Positions 42,282-50,427 of a DNA stretch of 64,000 nucleotides are shown piece by piece. Location: assembly GCA_002421905.1 (NCBI GenBank), contig DISK01000009.1:36681-100680 (forward strand), read 5' to 3'. Position 1 is the first letter of the stretch; each line of letters begins with the position of its first letter. The translations under genes were made by a program, and so were the position numbers. The DNA comes from Micavibrio sp. UBA6212. GTDB lineage: Bacteria > Pseudomonadota > Alphaproteobacteria > Micavibrionales > Micavibrionaceae. The notes under the pieces are model-generated. The model worked only from the letters and a program-made list of their open reading frames with translations. It did not search any database and was not told the origin of the DNA.

Positions 42282-43487
42282 TTAATCGGGCAGCCACTCT
42301 TTACGCAACTTATCCAGATCCCCTCCGGCTTTAAGCGTTGCGCGAATTTCACGCATCAAACGGGCGATCACCGCGACATTATGTTGGCTGACAATCTGGA
42401 AAGCCAGCATTTCCCCAGCCTTCAACAAATGCTGGATATATGCTTTGGAATACAAAGCAGATGAGGCCAATCCCAATGTTTCATCCAATGGGCTAGGATC
42501 ATCCTTAAAGCAACTGTTTCTTAGATTTATAAAGCCCCCCTTTGCTCCTCGCATCAGAGCTCTGCCGTGGCGGGCTTCCCGCGTAGGGGTCACACAATCA
42601 AATGTGTCCATTCCCTGTTTAACACCTTCGAAAATATCCTCTATTTTCCCGATTCCCAAAAGATGTACCGGACGGTCAGGATGAATCCGCTCGGGCAACC
42701 ACGAAAGAATTTCATAGAAGTGAACTTTCGTTCCCCCCAGACATCCGCCGATGGCGGTTCCAAAGAATGGGCGGCTTCTTGTATATTCAGCACTTTCCTC
42801 GCGTAAGTCCCGATAGACCCCCCCTTGAACAACGCCATAGACACCTTGCGTTCCATCATGGTCTTTTTCGAACGCGTTCAGGGAACGATCGCCCCATCTG
42901 TGACTCATCTGCATTGAATTTTCAGTATATTCACGCTCGGCACTATGGGGGGTGCATTCGTCCATTTGCACAACCAGATCAGCCCCCAGCTTTCGTTGAA
43001 CATCCATCGAAATCTCGGGGTTCAGGCGACAAAGACTGCCATCTTTATATGACTTAAAAATGGCCCCATCCTGCTCGTCAATTTTCAGCAAAGATTTGTT
43101 TCCTGCCTTGCCTTTTCCTTTGATTTCATCGGCTCCGGTTCCCGTTCCCAGTGAAAAAATCTGGAATCCGCCACTATCGGTCAGCATCGGGCCATCCCAG
43201 CCCATAAACTTATGAAGACCGCCCATTTTGTGAACCAAATCAGGCCCTGGCTGGATATATAGGTGGTATGTGTTGGAGAGAATCATATCGGCCCCTGCTT
43301 CACGCATTTGTGCAGGGTGCAGATTTTTGACCGAAGCTTTGGTTCCCACAAAAATAAAATTCGGGGTCTCGATTGTTCCGTGGGGGGTTTTCAAAAGTCC
43401 CACACGAGCAAAAGATCCTGCATCACGTTGCAGGATCTCGAATCCGAAATTCGGATACTCAATATTGGTGTTAAATTCCTTAACCAA
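42282..43487 (-). CDS. tgt: tRNA-guanine transglycosylase family protein without the zinc cysteines
   Basis: A 401-residue protein of the TGT family, which puts a queuine-type base into position 34 of some tRNAs. Catalytic residues are present: TDSGGFQIFSLG near residue 96 and FDCVTPTREARHGRAL near residue 290. The C-terminal zinc motif CxCxxC of TGT is replaced by L-G-L-A-S-S, the three cysteines aligning with Leu, Leu and Ser; only the His (SQHN) is kept. The pocket segment reads AIGGCLGGTK, where bacterial enzymes usually have LAVGE, closer to the queuine-using forms. The start is a TTG at 43487; there is no ATG before the domain. It lies five bases after rpmB. Confidence 0.85.
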   Translation of the reverse strand: MVKEFNTNIEYPNFGFEILQRDAGSFARVGLLKTPHGTIETPNFIFVGTKASVKNLHPAQMREAGADMILSNTYHLYIQPGPDLVHKMGGLHKFMGWDGPMLTDSGGFQIFSLGTGTGADEIKGKGKAGNKSLLKIDEQDGAIFKSYKDGSLCRLNPEISMDVQRKLGADLVVQMDECTPHSAEREYTENSMQMSHRWGDRSLNAFEKDHDGTQGVYGVVQGGVYRDLREESAEYTRSRPFFGTAIGGCLGGTKVHFYEILSWLPERIHPDRPVHLLGIGKIEDIFEGVKQGMDTFDCVTPTREARHGRALMRGAKGGFINLRNSCFKDDPSPLDETLGLASSALYSKAYIQHLLKAGEMLAFQIVSQHNVAVIARLMREIRATLKAGGDLDKLRKEWLPD

Positions 43488-43492
43488 AATGA

Positions 43493-43786
43493 CTATGCGC
43501 TTTTGGCAGCAGCAGCTTTCTCGACACGAGCTTTAACATCGTGCAGCTCAGGATCCAGCTTGGATTTAGGAGTTTCCAAGAGGAATTTATCCAAGCCACC
43601 TTTGTGGTCGATGGTACGCAAACCAGCGGTCGATACACGCAAACGAACCAAAGCACCCAAAACTTCGCTATACAAGCTGGTGTCTTGAATGTTCGGCAAA
43701 AAAGTCCGACGTGTTTTGTTTTGAGCGTGGGACACATTGTTCCCGAACATTACTTTTTTTCCTGTAACCTGGCACTTGCGGCTCAT
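43493..43786 (-). CDS. rpmB: 50S ribosomal protein L28
   Basis: A 97-residue L28 protein of the large ribosomal subunit: MSRKCQVTGKKVMFGNNVSH at the start, then AQNKTRRTFLPNIQ, and the family's VSTAGLRTIDHKGGLD segment. There is no CxxC zinc knuckle. tgt begins five bases later on the same strand, so the two are probably co-transcribed. Confidence 0.96.
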   Translation of the reverse strand: MSRKCQVTGKKVMFGNNVSHAQNKTRRTFLPNIQDTSLYSEVLGALVRLRVSTAGLRTIDHKGGLDKFLLETPKSKLDPELHDVKARVEKAAAAKSA

Positions 43787-43916
43787 GGCAAAATCCTTGT
43801 ATCACTTATTATTAAATCGTTGTAAAAAGCTTTGAAGCTCGCGGAACATAATGCAACTTCGCCCCGAACGTCAAGTCTTTTGTATGTATTTTGTGAATAT
43901 CTATCATAGGTCAAAA

Positions 43917-44885
43917 ATGTCTCAAATGAATAAAAATCCGGATCAAAACATTAACGAAATAATGGATCTTATTGATTCTATTAATATTATCGACACTAAT
44001 GAAGATAATACCACTACTGTTCCCGCGACAGCATCTGCGGCTCTTGACTGGCTGCACAGGGCAACGGGAAAGGCTCCCCTTTCTCTAAACGCCGAACGAC
44101 TCGCGATTTTTTCTGCAAATTATGGATTTACAGGTAATTTTCCGTCCTCCGCCCCATCTTTGGAATATGTAAATAATTTTATTTCAGATAGTAACAAGAA
44201 CACACTCAAACTCAACCGGCTTTGCGAACATGCCAATAGCGACCTGAGACTTTATGAATTAACACCCTCCGCCTCCACCCCGGATACCATTAAATCCGAT
44301 GCCACTTCGCAAACCAGCGAAGAGATGGTTCGCGCCATGGCCTATGGCATGTTGGCAGTCGAACACGATATTGACCTGTTTTCGGCCTCTACATTTGGTG
44401 CCGGATCAGACGCTGCGGCTTTGGCGATCATTCTTGCCCATCTTCCTGCGTCACAGACCTTTGACGGGCTGGACATTATCACTGCGTCCCTATTCAAAAA
44501 GAATCAGGGAGAAAAAGGGCTTTCCTGCCTGATGAATATCGGAGGCCCAGAAATTTCCGCGTTGTGTGGCGCCATCCTCTCGACCAGATTAGCCGGCCTT
44601 CCCATGTTTCTGGATGGTCTGGGTAGCTATGCAGCATTGCTGGTTTTATCCCACCATTGCTCCCATATCGGACAGCATTGCGCTCTGACAGGAAAAATAC
44701 CACTGGATATTATTCCAGACGAAAAACTCGTCACTTTTCTTCCTGCCCCTTATGAGTATATTTCCGAACTTGAGAATTATGAAGCTACGGGAATATCCAG
44801 CATGTGCCTTATTCCTCAGCTTAAAAACGAAATCCTGATTTCTGCGCCTGATAAAAATCTAAAGAAGCGATTGGAAAGCTATTAA
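43917..44885 (+). CDS. CobT-like (nicotinate-nucleotide:DMB phosphoribosyltransferase) protein, catalytic Glu missing
   Basis: The ATG at 43917 is preferred over the longer frame, giving 322 residues. Order and spacing follow CobT: ASAALDWLHRATGKAP at the start, then RLAIFSANYGFTG for the FAADHGV motif. Next come DLFSASTFGAGSDAAALAII for the GEMGIGNTT loop and IGGPEISALCGAILSTRLAG with LPMFLDGLGSYAALL. The final EGTGA motif, with the catalytic glutamate of CobT, is not found; the end is LIPQLKNEILISAP. I infer a non-catalytic relative. It ends in a TAATG overlap with the regB-like gene, so translation is coupled to the redox two-component pair. The role is unknown. Confidence 0.65.
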   Translation: MSQMNKNPDQNINEIMDLIDSINIIDTNEDNTTTVPATASAALDWLHRATGKAPLSLNAERLAIFSANYGFTGNFPSSAPSLEYVNNFISDSNKNTLKLNRLCEHANSDLRLYELTPSASTPDTIKSDATSQTSEEMVRAMAYGMLAVEHDIDLFSASTFGAGSDAAALAIILAHLPASQTFDGLDIITASLFKKNQGEKGLSCLMNIGGPEISALCGAILSTRLAGLPMFLDGLGSYAALLVLSHHCSHIGQHCALTGKIPLDIIPDEKLVTFLPAPYEYISELENYEATGISSMCLIPQLKNEILISAPDKNLKKRLESY

Positions 44886-46195
44886 TGTCAACACTATTGC
44901 AGGCAAGTGAACAACATTCGGAAAGGTCTGTGCGCGGCCAGTCGTTGATAGCGGCACGTTGGATTGCCTTGATCGGACAAACTTTTGCCGTTCTGATCTC
45001 TTATTATGCGTTGGGCTTTAACTTTCCGGTTATCCCGTGCCTGATTGCCATTATTACATCCGGTATTGTCAACAATTACGCCACAATTATGGATCATCAT
45101 CACCGCAGCATGGATCCAACAAAATCCTTGGCGTATTTATCATTTGATATTCTGCAATTGACTGTTCTTCTCTATCTGACAGGCGGGCTTGGGAATCCAT
45201 TTTTTGTTTTGCTGATTGCTCCTGTTCTTATCGGATCAACCATGCGGCCAAAGACACAAATGTTTCTGCTTCTTTCTTTGGGGCTGGCCTGCACATCCTA
45301 TCTGGCTTTATTTTATCTACCGTTGCACTGGCCAAGTTTCTTTCTGGAAAAAAACAAACTTCATGTCTTTATACAAGGAATCGCACTCAGCATTACATTG
45401 ATTTTTGCCTCCTTTTATTCATGGAGAATCTCCGAAGAAGGCCGATCCTTGCAACAGGCCGGATTTGCTGCCCATACGGCCCTATTGAAACAAAAACAGC
45501 TGCAAGCTCTCGGTGCGATGGCTGCAGCAGCTGTGCATGAGCTGGGCAGCCCTCTGGGCACAATCACCATCATTGCAAAAGAACTGTCACACGATATGGG
45601 GAACGACTCGGAATATAAAGAGGACATTGATACATTACTAACCCAAACGGATCGTTGTAAAAGAATTCTGAGCAATTTTGGAAAAACACTTAAATCCGAT
45701 CCAACATATCTGGCTGATCCGCTTCCGCCACAAGCCTTGTTGCAAAATATCGCTGATGGATTCTTGATTGAGCGCCCCGAGATTCGTTTTATAGTCGATG
45801 TTTCAGAAGCTCCGAAAAAATTCCTGATCCCACAAACCCCCGAGCTTTCTCACGGACTTGGTGTGTTTATCCAGAATGCCATTCAACTGGCCACAACCAC
45901 TGTTTCCATTTCAGTAACCATTAACAAAGGTCTCAAAATTATTATTGAAGATGATGGCCCCGGCTTTCCTTCCAAGATTTTACCCAAACTTGGAGAACCC
46001 TATACTTCGACACGTCTCGACAGCGGAAAGAATATGGGGCTGGGTGTTTTTATTGCCCAGACACTTCTGGAAGACACAGGGGCAAATATATTCTATAACA
46101 ATAAAAATTCTGGTGGAGCACAGGTTATTGTCCTATGGTCAGAGATAGCATTTCAGTCTATGCTTATAAATAACCCAAAAGGCTTTATGTCTTGA
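44885..46195 (+). CDS. regB: RegB/PrrB/ActS-type redox sensor histidine kinase
   Basis: A 436-residue membrane kinase with six hydrophobic helices. The quinone-linked GG-x-x-NPF motif is in LTGGLGNPFFVLLIAP near residue 102. The His box is AAAAVHELGSPLGTITIIAK, His near residue 218, as in RegB. The redox cysteine known from Rhodobacter capsulatus RegB (Cys265) has a counterpart at Cys258 (TDRCKRIL). The ATP-binding domain has IEDDGPGFP and MGLGVFIAQTLLE. It is followed 19 bases later by the regA gene. The pair normally controls respiration, nitrogen and redox genes. Confidence 0.93.
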   Translation: MSTLLQASEQHSERSVRGQSLIAARWIALIGQTFAVLISYYALGFNFPVIPCLIAIITSGIVNNYATIMDHHHRSMDPTKSLAYLSFDILQLTVLLYLTGGLGNPFFVLLIAPVLIGSTMRPKTQMFLLLSLGLACTSYLALFYLPLHWPSFFLEKNKLHVFIQGIALSITLIFASFYSWRISEEGRSLQQAGFAAHTALLKQKQLQALGAMAAAAVHELGSPLGTITIIAKELSHDMGNDSEYKEDIDTLLTQTDRCKRILSNFGKTLKSDPTYLADPLPPQALLQNIADGFLIERPEIRFIVDVSEAPKKFLIPQTPELSHGLGVFIQNAIQLATTTVSISVTINKGLKIIIEDDGPGFPSKILPKLGEPYTSTRLDSGKNMGLGVFIAQTLLEDTGANIFYNNKNSGGAQVIVLWSEIAFQSMLINNPKGFMS

Positions 46196-46214
46196 AACTG
46201 CAGGAGTAATTGCA

Positions 46215-46796
46215 ATGACAGATCAGTTTGACGAACTTTCAGACGTCAGTCTCAAAGGACATCTTATCATCATTGATGATGACGAGATTCTTTGTACCAG
46301 ACTCGCAAGAGCTATGGAAAAAAGAGGCTATGTCGTCAGAACAGCATTTTCTGTCGAAAGCGGAATCAAAGTGGCCAGAGAATTCGAGCCTGAATTTGCT
46401 GTCGTGGATTTGCGACTGGCAGATGGAAACGGACTTGAAGTTGTCGATCAGCTTCGCGAGATTGTCGAAGACTGTCGCATTATCATGATGACGGCCTATG
46501 GCAATATTGCAACCGCTGTGGCTGCCGTTAAGGCCGGGGCGATTGACTATCTTGCAAAGCCGGCAGATGCCGACATGATTGAAAAAGCATTGCTGCAAAC
46601 TGGAGATGAAAGCTATCCCGAGCCTCCTTCTGATCCGATGTCTGCTGATCGCGTTAAATGGGAGCATATCCTTCGTGTTTATGAAATGTGCGGACGTAAT
46701 GTTTCAGAGACGGCTCGTCGTCTAAGAATGCACCGCAGAACATTGCAACGCATTCTGGCCAAACACGCTCCTAAAGAGCAAGATGTCGGCAGCTAA
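46215..46796 (+). CDS. regA: RegA/PrrA/ActR-type response regulator
   Basis: A 193-residue two-domain regulator. The receiver domain has the acidic pair in IIDDDEILCTRLARAMEK, the phospho-acceptor Asp65 in FAVVDLRLADGNGL, and the Lys in YLAKPADAD. The C-terminal Fis-type helix-turn-helix is NVSETARRLRMHRRTLQRIL. AGGAG lies nine bases before the ATG. Together with the sensor just upstream it forms the global redox control pair of alphaproteobacteria. Confidence 0.95.
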   Translation: MTDQFDELSDVSLKGHLIIIDDDEILCTRLARAMEKRGYVVRTAFSVESGIKVAREFEPEFAVVDLRLADGNGLEVVDQLREIVEDCRIIMMTAYGNIATAVAAVKAGAIDYLAKPADADMIEKALLQTGDESYPEPPSDPMSADRVKWEHILRVYEMCGRNVSETARRLRMHRRTLQRILAKHAPKEQDVGS

Positions 46797-46801
46797 AAAA
46801 A

Positions 46802-47410
46802 TTACACCGAAAGAATGTCGGCGGCGTCGATGATCTTGCCGATCAAACGTTCCATTCTGGTAACGTCTTCCAGTGGGTCTGGTGTCTCGAAGCGCATCAG
46901 TGTGTCTTTTTCGTTGAAAATAAACAGGACGTTTACGCCATTGATTGTCATCAAAGCGTTCATGGCTTTAGCCCGCTTATCTGTAAAATACGGAGCCAGC
47001 AATTCTGCACTTTTGGTTCGTAAATATATTCCGCCGTCCCATTCTGCATTTTCCGGCGTAAATGTTTCCTGCAAATCAAGCTGTGCCGCGATCCCTTTCA
47101 TTCGTGCAGACGCGATTACGCCTTCTGTCGGCATCCCCGCCTTCATTTCGACCTGTATGACTGTTCTATAACGCCGCGTTCTGCCATCAGTGTCTAACTG
47201 GGGTTCAGAGACAACGGAAACGCCATATCCACGAAATGTCCCCATCAATGTCGGCGAGGACATCAGTCCACCCTGCTGGTACTCAAGACCGTGGCGTTTG
47301 GAAAATTGCTTCCATGAATTTTTTTGTTTTAACAGTATCCTGAGCGACCAGAAAAACGCGCCAAGAATAAAAACGGAAAAGAAAACCCATAACATAAACC
47401 AGATATTCAA
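46802..47410 (-). CDS. single-pass membrane protein of unknown function
   Basis: A 202-residue product with one N-terminal membrane helix (WFMLWVFFSVFILGAFFWSL) and a cytoplasmic or periplasmic beta-rich domain. The domain has LMGTFRGYGVSVVSEPQLDT, then YRTVIQVEMKAGMP and FFTxEN-like FTPENAEWDGGIYLRTKS. No family recognised. It is convergent with regA (five bases apart) and lies downstream of ompW on the same strand, across a terminator. Confidence 0.65.
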   Translation of the reverse strand: MNIWFMLWVFFSVFILGAFFWSLRILLKQKNSWKQFSKRHGLEYQQGGLMSSPTLMGTFRGYGVSVVSEPQLDTDGRTRRYRTVIQVEMKAGMPTEGVIASARMKGIAAQLDLQETFTPENAEWDGGIYLRTKSAELLAPYFTDKRAKAMNALMTINGVNVLFIFNEKDTLMRFETPDPLEDVTRMERLIGKIIDAADILSV

Positions 47411-47490
47411 GACGCAACCTCTTCAGCCAATAAATTCAATCCATGAACGAAGCAACCATATCATTATTTCAGGCCAATGATAAGAGCGGA

Positions 47491-47518
47491 TAAAAAAAGC
47501 TGCCCGATGATGGGCAGC
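47491..47518 (-). terminator. intrinsic terminator of ompW
   Basis: GCTGCCC / GGGCAGC stem with a six-base loop (47499-47518) is followed by TTTTTTTATCC in the minus direction. It lies 30 bases after the ompW stop. Confidence 0.9.
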
Positions 47519-47548
47519 CTTTATATTTCTTGATTAAGCGATCAGATA

Positions 47549-48214
47549 CTAGAATTTGTATCCGACACCAACACCAACCAACCATGGGTTAATATCGGTA
47601 TCAGCTTTAACCTTGCCACCACCGGCCAGAGTTACATCAACGTCAGAGTTGATCCAGACTTTTTTCACGTCCAAGTTCAATGCCCAATTGGCTGTCAAAG
47701 GAATATCGACACCAGCTTGAAGTGCTCCACCCCAGCTAGAACCATAATCAACATCACTGACAACTGCTTCGTTCCAGTCATCTGCACCGAAGAAATAGGT
47801 GTAGTTCAAACCAGCACCAACATATGGGCTGATACCAGCGATTTGTTCGATTGGATCAAAGTGATATTGCAGGGTTACTGTAGGAGGGAGCAACCAGACT
47901 TTACCGAAATCTACGCCGGTCAAAGCGTTTTTACCATCGACATCATGTGGTGTTACACCAGCAATGACTTCAACAGCAATATTGTCGGTCAGGAAGTAGG
48001 TCAAATCCAATTCAGGAATAACGCTAGCATCAATTGACAGCATGTCATTGCCGGTTACAGCACCGGTCAAATCGGCATCTTCGCTAGGAACAACAGCTAC
48101 TGCACGACCGCGCAACAGAATATCTCCAGCTGATTTTTTGAACATTCCGTCCTGCGCCATTGCAGAAGCCGGAATAAGAGCAGCAACTGCTGCAGACAAA
48201 AGTATTTTTTTCAT
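47549..48214 (-). CDS. ompW: OmpW family outer-membrane protein
   Basis: A 221-residue beta-barrel protein with a signal peptide cut after ASAMA. OmpW-type features: GDILLRGRAVAVVPSEDADL near residue 30, IPELDLTYFLTDNIAVEVIA near residue 67, and LWLL-like VWLLPPTVTLQYHF. The C-terminus ends in the outer-membrane signature (VGVGVGYKF). The family forms a hydrophobic small barrel and is often osmotic- or oxygen-regulated. It carries its own terminator and a 240-bp upstream region, so it is probably a single-gene transcript. Confidence 0.93.
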   Translation of the reverse strand: MKKILLSAAVAALIPASAMAQDGMFKKSAGDILLRGRAVAVVPSEDADLTGAVTGNDMLSIDASVIPELDLTYFLTDNIAVEVIAGVTPHDVDGKNALTGVDFGKVWLLPPTVTLQYHFDPIEQIAGISPYVGAGLNYTYFFGADDWNEAVVSDVDYGSSWGGALQAGVDIPLTANWALNLDVKKVWINSDVDVTLAGGGKVKADTDINPWLVGVGVGYKF

Positions 48215-48454
48215 AGTATCTCCACCTTATATATGATTCAATGAGTTAGGCTCACCAACCGGGGAACTATACCTCATTAACTATCCAATTAAATACGACG
48301 GAATGTCGCAACGCCTTGCATCATGTCACTATTTCATTCCAAGTAAATAGAAATAATGCTTGCATACAACCATACAAATGGGGGAGTCTCATAAAAACAA
48401 CATGTATAAATATTAGAAATATAAAGAATAATCTTCTAACAGGGAGAAACCAAT

Positions 48455-48886
48455 ATGAAAAAGTCATTACTAATATACCCCATGCTCGCTTTTTCCATAG
48501 CATCAACAAACGTGCATGCTACCCCCATATTCAAATATTTTAATGAAAATGGTGCTCCGAATGTCCCGTCCTTGGGTTTACCAGAGGGCGGAGACAAAAA
48601 AAATTCCGAATCACTTGCCTACGGTTCGTTGGAGAATATTCCCACACTGACTCTGATTGGCAAACCAAAAGGGCAGCAATCAAGCCGTGATAATATTGGA
48701 CTCTTTTTATCTTCCAATGGCTCAACTCATGTTTTGAGTTGTAAAGACCTGGAGAGAGGCATAGCTTACGGATTGATTGCAACAACCAAGCCACGGACGG
48801 AAAAAGAACAGACGGCCATTCATGATTTTATACAAAATATTCAAGAAGGTCGGAAAAATCTGCAATGCCCGCGAATCGATGTCTAA
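48455..48886 (+). CDS. secreted protein of unknown function
   Basis: A 143-residue product with a signal peptide (basic start, LLIYPMLAFSIASTNVHA). The mature part is polar, with a Gly-rich LGLPEGGDKKN region and two cysteines (LSCKDL and LQCPRI) that may form a disulfide. GGGAGAAACC lies before the ATG. Its end overlaps the next secreted protein by eight bases, so the two were probably made together. No family recognised. Confidence 0.65.
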   Translation: MKKSLLIYPMLAFSIASTNVHATPIFKYFNENGAPNVPSLGLPEGGDKKNSESLAYGSLENIPTLTLIGKPKGQQSSRDNIGLFLSSNGSTHVLSCKDLERGIAYGLIATTKPRTEKEQTAIHDFIQNIQEGRKNLQCPRIDV

Positions 48887-49727
48887 GACACTCTGTTTGC
48901 TGGCTCTATCTTGTTTTGTCGGCATCTTTGTATTTCAGAAAACAGTTATAGCGCAATCCGCTCAGCCCCCGGCCCTGCAAGAGGCTCTGGCTCTTGCGCA
49001 AGAAGCCGGAATTTCCAGTCTTTGGCCTATGATAGAACGTGTTCGGGTTGTCCCGCTAACCGATACATCACCCCCCCTCGCCCAATATCATCCGAAACAA
49101 GACCCACAAACTGAAAGTATTATCGGAGAGATCCGACTGGGGACGAATTATCACCGTTATAAAAAAGAGTATCTGGTTTTATCCAGTACGGTTAACAGAT
49201 TAGACCGCCCTGATTTCAACCAGTATATGACCGTTTTGACTCTGCTGTCCCTGTCCAACGAAAATGCCCATTTTATCCAGCACCTGAACGGATCACTTGA
49301 TGATTTTTACCACTATCTTGAAGCTGATCACGCGCGCGGTATGTGTACCCTCTATGCACTCCAACAACATGTCTCGGACATCAAGATGCTGGAGAGCGCC
49401 CTCATAATCGAAAATTATTTTCTCGGGATAGGATCGCCGAAGGGCATTAATGCCGTACATCTGGCTCTTAAAAAAATGGAATTAGGAAATTTGTTTGAAG
49501 AGTTCAGACATGCCTATAGATCAAGAGATATGTTTTCCTTGAAAGACTCTCTCGATCATATTTTTCACCAACGCCTGAAATACAACATTGCCTCTTTATC
49601 CAAATGCAGAGGCACACGCATGACCCTGTTGGAAAAAGATGTTTTTAAGCGCGCCATTCAACCGGCTGAAAATGTTTTTCCCAAGATCATCTCTTCTCCC
49701 AACACCACCACACAATATAACCATTGA
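48879..49727 (+). CDS. secreted or membrane-anchored protein of unknown function
   Basis: The frame opens upstream at 48777, but the ATG at 48879 gives a proper signal peptide (KTLCLLALSCFVGIFVFQ, then TVIAQS) and a product of 282 residues. The mature part is helical. It has VLTLLSLSNENAHFIQHLNG, then HYLEADHARGMCTLYALQQH and GSPKGINAVHLALKKMELGN. It starts eight bases before the end of the secreted 143-residue gene. No family recognised; the pair may be a small secreted system, but nothing more can be said. Confidence 0.65.
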   Translation: MSKTLCLLALSCFVGIFVFQKTVIAQSAQPPALQEALALAQEAGISSLWPMIERVRVVPLTDTSPPLAQYHPKQDPQTESIIGEIRLGTNYHRYKKEYLVLSSTVNRLDRPDFNQYMTVLTLLSLSNENAHFIQHLNGSLDDFYHYLEADHARGMCTLYALQQHVSDIKMLESALIIENYFLGIGSPKGINAVHLALKKMELGNLFEEFRHAYRSRDMFSLKDSLDHIFHQRLKYNIASLSKCRGTRMTLLEKDVFKRAIQPAENVFPKIISSPNTTTQYNH

Positions 49728-49790
49728 GCAAAAAGAAAATGGAGAGGAGAACCAGTCTCCCCTCCATAAGGTATATTTGAGCCATCCAGT

Positions 49791-50252
49791 TTACATGTAA
49801 CGGATCTTGCCGTCCGTACCCGAAGCTCCCATTTGAGCAAAGCTTGCCAAGGCTTCCTCGCGGGAAAGTGTTTGCAACATTTGCCAATCATTGCTCGGAG
49901 TCAGTCCCATTGGAACAGAGATTGATCCCTTTTCCTGAGGCACAATATCTTGTGCGACTTCCGGCAACATTGTTTTCTTGGCACGCGTTCTGGATTTTGC
50001 AGAAGCTTTTTTCGCTCTGACCTTTGGTTTAGAATTTTCCATGGCCATTTCTTCTACTTTTTGATCCAGTTTATAAAGTTCAGTGCTAAAGAATCCGGTC
50101 TGACGCCCTACAAGGTCTAACCCTTCCTTCACACGTTCCAATCCCGCCCTGAGGCGTTCATAGCCTATGCCCAGCACAATCGCAGAGCCGATTGCCGACA
50201 CTGCTGCAAACACAGCAAATGCCAAGGCAACCACAACATAAATTTCTGGCAT
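49791..50252 (-). CDS. membrane-anchored basic coiled-coil protein
   Basis: The ATG at 50252, with AGGAAGG upstream, is preferred over a frame opening at 50312, giving 153 residues. There is one N-terminal membrane helix (YVVVALAFAVFAAVSAIGSA), then a short coiled coil (YERLRAGLERVKEGLDLVGR, then ELYKLDQKVEEMAM). A strongly basic Lys/Ala stretch (KVRAKKASAKSRTRAKKT) and a conserved-looking QMLQTLSREEALASFAQMG end follow. Function unknown; possibly a DNA- or wall-contacting membrane protein. Confidence 0.6.
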   Translation of the reverse strand: MPEIYVVVALAFAVFAAVSAIGSAIVLGIGYERLRAGLERVKEGLDLVGRQTGFFSTELYKLDQKVEEMAMENSKPKVRAKKASAKSRTRAKKTMLPEVAQDIVPQEKGSISVPMGLTPSNDWQMLQTLSREEALASFAQMGASGTDGKIRYM

Positions 50253-50427
50253 ACCGATACCATCCTTCCTGTACAGTTTTATTTTTGAGGATTTTGTTTT
50301 GATCCGTGACAACTTGCCAGTTAACGCAGATCACCCAAGTGCATTAAACCAGTTTATACCAGCCCGAATTAACAAGCCCTAACCAAAGGGATAAGTTTTT
50401 ATAAAGTTTTATGGGGTTTGTAGAGAG

